A DNA stretch of 64,000 nt, from NCBI GenBank assembly GCA_963556695.1, contig CAUWAG010000020.1, forward strand, positions 2,480,001-2,544,000, given 5' to 3'. Each line of letters opens with the position of its first letter. The stretch's first letter is position 1. Positions 12,055 to 20,589 of this stretch are shown here, piece by piece. This stretch comes from Anthostomella pinea (taxonomy: Eukaryota > Ascomycota > Sordariomycetes > Xylariales > Xylariaceae). The notes under the pieces were generated by a model. It was not told the origin of the DNA. It did no database searches and saw only the letters and a program-made list of their open reading frames with translations. A program made the position numbers and the translations under genes.

Positions 12055-12883
12055 GAATAGTTGGTTCTTCTAGATATATCCTCCAGTCGGCCCTTCGAGA
12101 AACGTGGCTGCACGAACGAATTTCTTTCCCATGACAACCGTTCGGTCCGTATTCCGAGTTCAGGCCTTATCGCGCCGTGATTCGCTGGCAATATCGAATC
12201 CCAGCATGGGAGCACGGGTGCTTGCAGATTCACCACTGTCGTCGTGCGTCAGATCGTCAGTGAAAAAATTCCGGGAATCACAGCTGGACGCCATGGTTAC
12301 TTCAAAGTTCATGACGCATGTTCCCGAGGCAGAGCAGAGGCTAAAGGTTCATGTAACGTTGGGACGGATAGCGAACAAGGGAGCCGTCACCGGTAACACG
12401 AGCCATCTCGTACTCGGTAGTCCACGAGCAATTCCACCGCGGCCTGCCCCATTCGGAGATTTTTGTTGGTGAGGCTTAGTTGAGCCGCATGGCGCTATTA
12501 GGTCCGGATGCATATGCCTGTCGCCGCGGAACGGGTATTGGCGGTCGAGACCCTTCACCGGCTGGGATTGATGATTACGGGCTTGCCGGGGGTCCGCCGG
12601 GGGTTGCCGGGATGGCATGTTGGATCGCTGTCACCGACTCACCGTTCTCGTGTGACGTGAGCCCTTTGTTGCGACAGGATAGCCAGGGTAGCTAGCTACC
12701 TTAGGTACCTAGGTAAGCAAGAGCTATCGATGGTATAAAGGTATCCCGATCATACCTTCGCTTGCAACACGATCGCATCTTCTCAAGCACACCACTTCTT
12801 CCGGCCTCTGCATCAATTGGACTTCCCGTCTTCAGTACCGACTACTCAGCATCATAGAACGCATCTGCTATCGCCCAGCCAAG
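12055..12883. promoter_or_regulatory. Intergenic region and promoter of the small secreted protein gene
   Basis: No gene is supported between the hAT-like element and the ATG at 12884. A TATA-like TATAAAG lies at 12734-12740, about 150 bp before the start codon, followed by a C/T-rich leader typical of well-expressed fungal genes. Confidence 0.5.
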
Positions 12884-13498
12884 ATGTATACTCCCACCAC
12901 TCTTACTTCTCTCTTCACCCTCATCCCTCTCGCTCTTGCCCTCCCTCTCGAGCAACGAGACACCCAAGTGTTCAACATCACCTTGCTCTCCGCCACAGTC
13001 CCAGAGGGAGGCCCCTACGGCTCGGGCCCGATCGACTCCCACATCAGCGTTTCGCTCGCATACGAGGACGCCACTGGCGCGGCTCAAAGCACGACCTGCA
13101 GCTACGACTGGCCGGCTAGCATCGCCCCCGGACCTACAGACTGGACCGCTTGCGCCGATGACACTATGACGTGGCGGCTGCCGGCGGACGGATGGACCAG
13201 CACGGCGGACTACCTCGTCGAGTTTTACAAGCAGACGACGCTTGAAGGGTGAGCCATACCTCGCCTGGCCCCGACACTAGAAAAGACGTGCTAACTCCAG
13301 AACCCGTTCAGCGCCGGCCTGGATGCCTCGCACTATCTTACTATGAACCCTGGCCAGACCAGCGACCCGAACGCGTACCTGAGCTGTCTGCAGATGGGCA
13401 AGACCGCGCCGTTGACGTGCGAGTTGGATGGCCCGCTCAGCGCTCAGACGGGACCTGTTGTGATGTCCGCCAGCGAAGAGACCGCGAGGGCGGAGTAG
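12884..13498 (+). CDS. Small secreted cysteine-containing protein (possibly AA1-like)
   Basis: Two exons, 12884-13248 and 13312-13498, give 183 aa. The 63-nt intron has a GTGAGC donor, a CTAAC branch site and a TTCAG acceptor, and its phase restores the frame exactly. Residues ~1-19 form a signal peptide (MYTPTTLTSLFTLIPLALA), followed by a Kex2-like EQR site. The mature part has four cysteines in a C-x13-C ... C-x10-C style arrangement, allowing two disulfides. Their spacing and the mixed beta pattern recall Alt a 1/AA1-like secreted proteins, but this is a weak assignment. A secreted, apoplastic or cell-wall role is inferred. No membrane anchor is present. Confidence 0.62.
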
Positions 13499-13963
13499 GA
13501 AGCTGGGCGTGGCCCGGAGTCCGGATCGGAGTTTTGGCAGTGTGGGATGCGGGCTGGCGGGTTGGGGTGTGGGAGAGATAATGGAATAGACCAGAGGTTC
13601 TCCAGTGGGGCAGACTAGATCGGTATAGACAGGATAACCAACCATTAATTGATAATATAAGTCTACATGTAGGATGGACAAATGGTCGTGACTGTTGATT
13701 GAATCACGTGTCAATGTCAATGACTTCGGAGTGTTTCGAATCTCATTGAACAATTGACGGTTTTGGTTATGCAGATCTGTGGTCCCAAATCTCGTATGTT
13801 TAAGGGAATGCGGTCCCAGTAATGAACAATTGCCCTTTTATCGAGGCTATGCACCATGCGAGGCTTACCAACAATCGGGCCAGGCGAAAACACTATTATC
13901 AGGGGGCAGGCAATCGACGCTTGGTGACTTCCAGTTCTTCAATCGGGACCTGGACAGGGAATC

Positions 13964-14961
13964 ATGGCGACAGACCAGCTGCACTGTCATCGAAAGCGTG
14001 ACTCATGGGCAATGAACATCTCAAGAGAAAGGAGTTATCCCACACCCGTGTCAAATCTGGGTGCAGCTCACTTTGAGACTGGTGACTACCAATCATGCAT
14101 CCAGGCCTCCCTGAAGGCCCTCGAGCTCATCAGAGAAGAGCCAGACGACGACCAAAAGAGACAGAAAGCCTTCCGCCGGTTGACGAGGGCGTACAGCCAC
14201 CTGAAGGATGCCGGCAGTGCCCGACAATGGGCGGCCAGGATCTCCTTGCAGCATGACGGAGAAGCCGAATTGTCCTCACTCAAGCTGAGCCAGAGGCACT
14301 ACACTAGAGCGGGTCATGGTGATGGTAAGGGTGATGCAAAGTCGCACATTCTTGCCCTGCCGCGCTTCATGCCTCCCATGCAACCTAAGGCCGAGTATTT
14401 CGCTGTTGGTCATGACGGAGTTCGGGAGGAGTTCGAGTACGCTTTCGGCCCAAAACCTGATGAGAAGGTCTCCTTGATGTATTGCGGCGTTGGTGATGCT
14501 CGGAATCTCTTCCAGCGAATACTGGTGTGCACTGGTACACTCAGCCCTCATAAGTCTCCGTACGCGCATGTTAGCAAGACTCTAGATCACCAGTGGGATA
14601 GTTAAAATACTAGAATAAGCACCTTGGAATAAGCGTCAAGCATGGCCAATAAAGATCTAACTTCTTATTCCGGTATGCTTATTCCGATTTGGTAAATTTC
14701 TCATGGTTTGCTGGAAGGGTCGTATACGGAGACTCATGAGGGTTCAGTGTACATGCAGGCGCGGGAGCACAGCGCCAGCGGCCCAAAACATCATCACTTT
14801 ACACTGGTTGACTGTAAAGCAGCCGTGATTGCTCGAGACATGATCATCTTCCACCTGCTCGACTTGTACGCCAAGACACGAAAGAAAGACATCGCCATTG
14901 CGACCGCTCACATCTACTCGGCTCAAATCTTCCCGGTTCACATTTGGAAGGTATTGGAGAC
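13964..14961 (+). pseudogene. DUF4470/TPR-like gene disrupted by a MITE and truncated
   Basis: The reading frame starts at 13964. It contains a TPR-like helical pair (from SNLGAAHFETGDYQSC, then KRQKAFRRLTRAYSHL) and the DUF4470 signature EYFAVGHDGV followed by KVSLMYCGVGDARNLFQ. After LFQRIL the frame runs into the MITE at 14538 and stops at 14605. Beyond the MITE the family resumes as HHHFTLVDCKAAVIARD and MIIFHLLDLY, in a frame that is not the simple continuation. The sequence then ends at an orphan MITE terminus at 14962-14987, and the C-terminal part of the family is missing. The function of DUF4470 proteins is not established. Confidence 0.72.
14538..14749. mobile_element. MITE (212 bp) inserted in the DUF4470-like gene
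   Basis: This is one of the best-preserved copies. The left end is CACTCAGCCCTCATAAGTC and runs on to CCGTAC; the right end is GTATACGGAGACTCATGAGG closing in TTCAGTG. TA lies at 14536-14537 and 14750-14751. The core has GAATAAGCAC and GGAATAAGC facing CTTATTCC and GCTTATTCC. There is no coding capacity. The TA duplication and short inverted repeats suggest mobilisation by a Tc1/mariner-type transposase. Confidence 0.85.
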
Positions 14962-14987
14962 GTACGGAGACTTGTGTGGGGTTAGTG
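14962..14987. mobile_element. Orphan MITE terminus at an MFS/DUF4470 breakpoint
   Basis: A 26-bp match to the right terminal repeat begins GTACGGAGACTTGTG, ends TTAGTG and is followed by TA. It has no matching left half or core beside it. The MFS reading frame on the minus strand enters this repeat and stops inside it (TAA at 14982-14984). Confidence 0.65.
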
Positions 14988-16737
14988 TACCGGTAGCTGG
15001 TCAACCTTCGCGCCAAGCGAGTCCGATACGGACGTCATGATGGCCGACGCCAGGTTCTGGACCGTGACCAACAGGGCACCGGCGGATCCCTGATACGACC
15101 TCGGCACACTGGATGTGATGAATATGGCGGCGGCCGCAAAGCTCAGGTCGGGGCCGAAAGTCGCGAGGGCCACCCTCGGCATGGACAGTGCCCAGTACGA
15201 GGTCGACGGCGTCTGGGGGAGGAAGAAGACGGGTCCCATGGCGAAACACACCATGCTTGCAGTGAAGATCCAATGACCGGGAAAGATGTGGAGCGTCTTG
15301 GAGACTATCCAGGCCGCCAGCACGCCAACGATGGCGTTGGGTAAGATGTAGAACGAGACAGTCAGTGGTGACGCCCCTTGGTATCTTTGCCAGAACTGAA
15401 CAGCATAGAATTGCCATCCGCCGCCTGATTAAGAATATGGATCAGCAGACTATCTTCATCCGAAAATTATACTGTAAGACGGCAGAGTACTCACTGTATC
15501 CTCCAAACCCAAGAAAATATGCCACCAACAACGGCACAAAACCGGGGGTCTTCCAGAGCCCATTCGGAATCAAGGGACGTGCGACTCGTTGCTCGATGAG
15601 AGCGAACACAACGAACATGAGGAAGCCCACGATGATGAGAGAGTAGGTATACGGACTCCAATGAGCCGACGATCCCTGCGTCAGGCCAAAGAGGAGCAGA
15701 GCGCAGCCCAGGGACACGGCAGTAGCCCCAAGGTAGTCGAAGTGCCGCAACGAGGGCGCATCACCACTGACGCTATCCTTGGCCGGGCTCAGAGACGGAA
15801 GCGTGAGCTGCGCCGCCAATGCACACAGCGTCAGAAACATGGCCGAGCTGCCGAAAATCCACCGCAGATGCGCGCTCAGGACGCCCCCCTGGAAGCATCT
15901 GACCCAGAAGCCGAACGGGGCCCCGGCGGCCATCAGGGAGAACACGCGCGTCTTGCGCATGCCGGGGTTGTAGACGTGTCCGACGATACTCATGGAGGCC
16001 GAGACGAGCACGCCGACCGACAGGCCCTGCATGGCGCGCGCGACGAAGAACAGGACCTTGAGCTTGGGACTGATGGCGCCGGCCGCGACGGCGTTCCAGG
16101 CCACGCCCCAGAGGAAGGCGCCGACCATCATGGGCTTGGGCGCCGCGAGGTCGGCCAGCGAGCCGGCGATGATGACGGAGAGGCCGCCCGCCAGCAGCGA
16201 CGACCCGATCAGCCACGGCGTCTGCGTCGCCGAGATGCCCAGCGCGGCCGTCAGAGCTATCTGGGGCACTTGCACGTGGCCCAGGGTCAACGAGAAGATG
16301 ATCTGCCCCGCCGTGCACACGAGCACGAAGACGATCTCGGCGCCGAGACCTGTGAACTGTGGGGGCACGCCCTGCGACACGGGCGACGTGGGACTGCCCA
16401 GCTCGTCCGACAGGCCGATGCGCGAGGGGCTGTCGGGGCGGTGGCTTCTGCTGCGTATGGCGACCAGCTCGAGCATGGGCTCGGGCAGGACGTCGTCACG
16501 GTGCCCATCATGGGTCCGGTCGCGGTCCGTGATGTCCTGGGTCTCCCTGCGAGTCCGGCTGAGGGCTTTCGCGAGCGCCTTGCGGTTGATGGGCGTCTGT
16601 GGCCGCGAGGGACCTAGTAGGGGGTCGGGCGAGGCCACGCCCGAGGGCATTCCGTTGGTGCCCAGCTCGAGGCCGGGTGTCTCTGGGCCATAGTGGAATC
16701 CGGTCTCGGAAAAGGGAGTCCCCACGTGGTGATCCAT
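14982..16737 (-). CDS. MFS transporter, C-terminally truncated
   Basis: Two exons, 16737-15495 and 15424-14982, give 561 aa. The 70-nt intron has a GTGAGT donor and CAG acceptor, and joining restores FGGYSGGWQFYAVQFWQRYQ. The first ~125 residues are a cytosolic Ser/Pro/Arg-rich tail. About eleven hydrophobic helices follow, with a motif-A-like loop (GSLADLAAPKPMMVGAF) between helices 2 and 3 and an internal PFGFW segment. The pattern fits DHA-type drug:H+ antiporters or a related fungal export family. The frame ends at DQLPVH inside a MITE terminus. Relatives continue for at least one more transmembrane helix, so the final part appears lost and the protein may not function. The start is MDHHVGTPF. 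Confidence 0.75.
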
Positions 16738-16926
16738 ATTCAAGCTTGCAGTAAATAGCAAGGCAAATATATTCGTCCTATATCCATAGACTATTCACTT
16801 GGTTTCTTAGGACAGCATAAGGAAGTGAGTGCCCCGCGTCATCGGCGGCGCCATATACCTGAATGAGGTGTGGAGTTTTCTACTCCCCGCATCGTATAAC
16901 CTCGGGGAGAGACCCGACGCGGATTA

Positions 16927-17075
16927 CACTTTACTGGTCTCCGTACACCCCTCTCACATCAAGCAAATGGTGTCTTTATAACTGGAATAAGCATCAAACA
17001 TGGTTGACTAGATTCAACCTGCTTATTCTAGGGTGCTTATTCCATTAATACGGAAGGAACTTATAAGGGGTGACG
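16927..17075. mobile_element. Shortened MITE upstream of the MFS gene
   Basis: The left end carries TA then CACTTTACTGGTCTCCGTAC. The core has TGGAATAAGCA facing TGCTTATTC and GCTTATTCCATTAAT. The right end is degenerate (ACTTATAAGGGGTGAC). At about 150 bp it is shorter than the usual 212. It lies ~190 bp upstream of the MFS start codon. Confidence 0.65.
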
Positions 17076-17395
17076 GTACCCACGTCGGTGCCGGTGTCGC
17101 TTCTGCTGTCAGTGCCCATGTTAGTGCTCATGTCTTGCAAGTCAATCGACTTCTTGCATGAGAGGTGTGATTGGTGAATCAAGCAACCATATTGATCAAG
17201 TCAACTATGTCTAACGGAATGCAAACCAATCCAGGTGGTTGATTTTCAGTACTTTCGGCTGCCAATCCTCCCAACTGCCAAGACACATAACCACCGGTCC
17301 TCCTGACAATTATCGCGTCCTCGCGATAGTATAATACACCAATTTTCTGGGGTTCATTCCCGTGTCTCCATTCCTTGCATCCTGTCCTTCCATGC

Positions 17396-18932
17396 TCATC
17401 CGCCGAAATGACCAGCGTCCTCATCGGAAGCTTCGTCCGCTTCCTGATCATCATGATCGGAGTCATCGTGGTGACTGCGTTCCTCATCCGGAGTGACCAT
17501 CATGTCGACTTCTCCGTGCTGTGTGACACTCTCATCGGCGGGAGTAGGCTTCTCCAGATGGTCGCGGAAGTTGTCCATGAGAATGTCTCCCAACTCGTCC
17601 GGATCTGTTGTCGAATCTGTGGTGAGGTTCTAAAATTCCTCGAGGGCGTTGCGAGCTGTCGTATAGTTGCTGTTCGCGTATTGCTTCTGGCTGTTGGAAT
17701 CCTGTGTGGTGTGTTTGTACAACAGGACCTTGCAGACCATCTCAGGGAAGGCCTCGCGGTGTCCGAAAATTCGCGATTGTCCCATGGCGATGTTCAGATG
17801 GTAGCCGGAAGCCTTGTCTTGGTTGATCATCAGAACATCGTGAGCCTTTGTGGGCGAGAGCTGCAAGATCGCACAAGACCACTCCAGAGCCTCACGGAGT
17901 GCAAGAGTTGGCACCCTGATCTCGCGACCATCGTCATCAAGGACCCTCCTCATCTTTTGTTTCGGTAATTGCCGGGTAATGTCGCCAGCTAGGTCGATAT
18001 CTCCAAACACCCAAAGGGCGTCTCGGTGTCTTGTGAATCCCACGCGAAGCCGCTGTGGGCTCGCAACGAACCCACATTTAACTTCATATGTCCGAGTCAT
18101 GATGAAGACTGCAATACTTCCTTCATGGCCCTGGAAAGAGTCGGTCCCCTTCTCGGTGAAGGTGCCACACCGGCAGTATGGCCGCCGCCGGGGAAAGTGC
18201 ATACGTATGGCGTGGTGCCCGAGGTGTGAGTCCGGATGAGGTGCTCGCCCAGCTCAGCCGAGTCGGCGAACGTTTGGGTGCAGCCGAGGTAGCCGCCCTG
18301 GCGCAAGTGCTGGATGCGGTGGCGCTGCAGATTGCCTGCGAGGCACTGGCCGTAGCCCGGGAAGGGGCACAGGGCGCCGGCGGGAACGGAACCGGGAGCG
18401 GGAGCGGGAGCGGGAGCGGCGACAACGGCCGGGACGACGGGCAGAGCAGCGGCGACGACAGGAGCAGGAGGGAGTGGCAGAGCGGTGAGGGTGGCGGTGA
18501 CAGAAACCTAAGGGGTAGTTAGTATCATCCAGTATCTAGAGCGAAGAGAGGGACTTACAGGGGCGAGAACTGGGGCAGTGGCAGGACTAGTGGTGACTCG
18601 GATGGTTGAAAGCTTTGTGTCAGTCTTCCACGATGTCTCGACCCAGTTCTTCAATTCAGTGTACGGTACAATGATAATGAAATCGCTGGCAACCGCAATG
18701 CCCTCTTCCATAGCTGCAAGGATGACTTTCCCGGCTTGCTGGGCTTGCTGCGGGTTGCTGGCGTGCCAGAGCTGTCAATGAGACACTCGGATCCCTCGCA
18801 GTGGAAAAAGGCTGGAAGGATGCGGCGATCCGGGGAGTCATCGCAGAATATGGCCTGGTGGGACTTGATGAGCCATCTCTCGAGTTTGATGGCTAGTGGG
18901 TGGTGTTTCAAGGCGCAAAGGGAACTGTCGTA
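17396..18932 (-). pseudogene. C-terminal half of an SF1 (UPF1/NAM7-like) helicase, decayed
   Basis: Read on the minus strand, this is helicase domain 2. It starts near HPLAIKLERWLIKS, continues through ILPAFFHCEGSECLIDSSG and VASDFIIIVPYTEL, then motif V DSFQGHEGSIAVF and motif VI RLRVGFTRHRDALWVFGD. The frame shifts once after CLIDSSG. A foreign-looking Pro/Ala-rich C2H2 segment (18097-18507) and a 51-nt intron-like sequence (18508-18558) separate LSTIRVTTS from DSFQGHEG. An in-frame TAG at 17630-17632 precedes an acidic tail (ending DEDAGHFGG) that is otherwise in the same frame. Motifs I-III are absent here but present in the relic at 25560-26834. This gene is almost certainly non-functional. 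Confidence 0.7.
18097..18507 (-). other. C2H2 zinc-finger module inside the helicase relic
   Basis: An uninterrupted minus-strand frame encodes a Pro/Ala/Val-rich stretch. A finger-like segment CPFPGYGQCLAGNLQRHRIQ follows, then a second one, CTQTFADSAELGEHLIRTH, and YVC. The exon starts at a clean acceptor (branch ACTAAC, CCTTAG) fed by a GTAAGT donor at 18558. It includes a GGGAGC hexanucleotide repeat (18394-18419). It interrupts an otherwise conserved helicase sequence and is not part of the SF1 fold. Confidence 0.5.
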
Positions 18933-18970
18933 CTAAAAGCCGACGACGTCAGCGTAAAACAATGCTCTAG

Positions 18971-19650
18971 CTAAGTCAAACCCTCGCACCACCATTCTCC
19001 GCTGGGTTTGCAAGACGAGACAAGGCCAACGTCCCAGTAGATCTGGTTCTGGGCTTCGTCAGTGATCTGTGGTTCGTGGTTGTGGGGAGGAGAGGGTGGC
19101 GCCGGGGACGACACGGGGACAACACCAGGGACGGCACCGGGGATCTCGTAGGCACCGAATACGTTCGGGTAGACGTGAAACCACGATCTCGTGACCGCCT
19201 TGGTCACCGAGTGGGACGAGATGATGGGATTGGATGGGGGATAACTATAACTTACATCTTCTTGGCGAGTACGAAGGAGGTGACAAGTTCTTCCTCACTG
19301 AATCCGCAATGGAACGTGAACTGGATCGGCTTGCAAACCGGGGGGCTGATGATGCCGGTACCGGTACCGAGGACGGCACGGGGGGTGGCTCCAAAGTCGC
19401 TCGGCTGGGTCAGCCAGTCGAGCCCAGTCTGCCTGAGGAGGGTGTCGATTACCGCCGGCATCACCCCGAACCCTCCTTCAGTGTCTCCATAGGCCCTGCA
19501 TGCTTCGAAGTCGTTCGGGTCCGGGTAGGAAATGTTATTTTTGGGCTTTATTATGGGTTTCTTCTCGTTCCAGTTGACCGTCTCCCCGGCAGGGCGTTTT
19601 GCATGAGGTGAGCCACGGTGGTTGGTTGTAGGACGATGTGGCGTCCATAG
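18971..19650 (-). CDS. Unrecognised two-exon ORF, possibly a relic
   Basis: I do not recognise this protein. The upstream exon ends at 19256 and reads ISYPDPNDFEACRAYGDTEG, MPAVIDTLLRQTGLDWLTQP and PVCKPIQFTFHCGFSEEE. A 68-nt intron (19188-19255, GTAAGT donor) joins in phase to an exon reading SWFHVYPNVFGAYEIPGAVP and ITDEAQNQIYWDVG, which stops at 18971. The start codon is not clear; a TATA-like TATATATTC lies near 19670. Codon-level coherence across a phase-matched intron suggests a real gene or recent relic. It is on the same strand as, and immediately upstream of, the helicase relic. Confidence 0.35.
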
Positions 19651-19759
19651 GTAGCGAGGTGGGTTGAATATATAGTGGCAAGTATATTGAACGATTGTGA
19701 AGGAAAAGAAAGGAAGTTGGGATGAATGAGGGATGGAAGGAAGCGACGAATTTTCAAAG

Positions 19760-20387
19760 GTGCTAAGCTGTTTAAATATTCGGAAGATGACTCGACGGGC
19801 GACGGGTCAGTGTGATCAAGTGGTTAGGGCTTGCATCAGCAAGTGGTTGATTGTGTGTTTTGCGTGGCGGGGCTGTGGTGCCTTGGGCAGAACCATAGTA
19901 CAAGCACCCATGAAATGTTTGAGTGGGCTGAATGTCTCCACGACTGTTCGTCGGATTCCTCGGAAGAGCAGGAGAAGCTTCTGGCGGCTGGGACGTGGTG
20001 GGAGATAGTTGTCAAAAGGTGACTGACCGAGCGCTGTAGAGAGACCTCCCGCACGAGATGGAAAACCCATCACGGCCATTGCAGAGGGGTAGCTTGGGCG
20101 AGACTGGCATGCCATTCTTGATGTGCCAACTGGATGGAGAGAAGCTGAAAGGCACCACGGAGGCGTGACAAACCGAAGACCCCTATTGTTGCTGATATCA
20201 ACGCCCATTCGATGGCCAACATGAAGGTTGGCAGCACTGCATGTAGTTGATGCCTCTGGTACGTAGCCCGGTTAGGCACTGCACTGTTGTTATCATGAGT
20301 CAGGCTTGTTTGCGGAATCATGACTGAGATTTCCAGGCACTACCTCAGAATATGGTCGAAATATTTTTGGCCCTGAATGCCGACTGC
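19760..20387. other. Intergenic, nothing recognised
   Basis: Short overlapping ORFs only. The base composition is normal up to about 20580, where the AT-rich block begins. Confidence 0.4.
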
Positions 20388-20578
20388 ATGTTCACCCCTA
20401 TAAGTGCCCGTCCGGCGTGCCGCATTCAATTTTCGGACATCGGGTAACAAGAATATGAATATCCATGGAATAAGCACTTTGAAATGAGCAGATTGTACTT
20501 ATAAAGTCACCTGCAATGCTTATTCTAGCGTACTTATTCCATTTATAATGTGTACCTGGAAACCTATGAAAGTAAGTG
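20388..20578. mobile_element. Degenerate MITE at the edge of the AT-rich block
   Basis: The core is recognisable: TGGAATAAGCAC facing TGCTTATTCTAGCGTACTTATTCC. The ends are decayed (CCCCTATAAGTGCCCGTCC on the left, GTACCTGGAAACCTATG on the right). Boundaries are approximate. Confidence 0.5.
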
Positions 20579-20589
20579 CCTAAGGCATA

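Noticed and set aside
15589..16617. 342-codon plus-strand ORF opposite the MFS gene
   Set aside because: It is an antisense shadow of a GC-rich coding exon; composition is Arg/His/Gly-rich and it has no family features.
18178..18522. 114-codon plus-strand ORF
   Set aside because: It is antisense to the C2H2/Pro-Ala segment, and its Gly/Ser runs come from the GGGAGC repeat.
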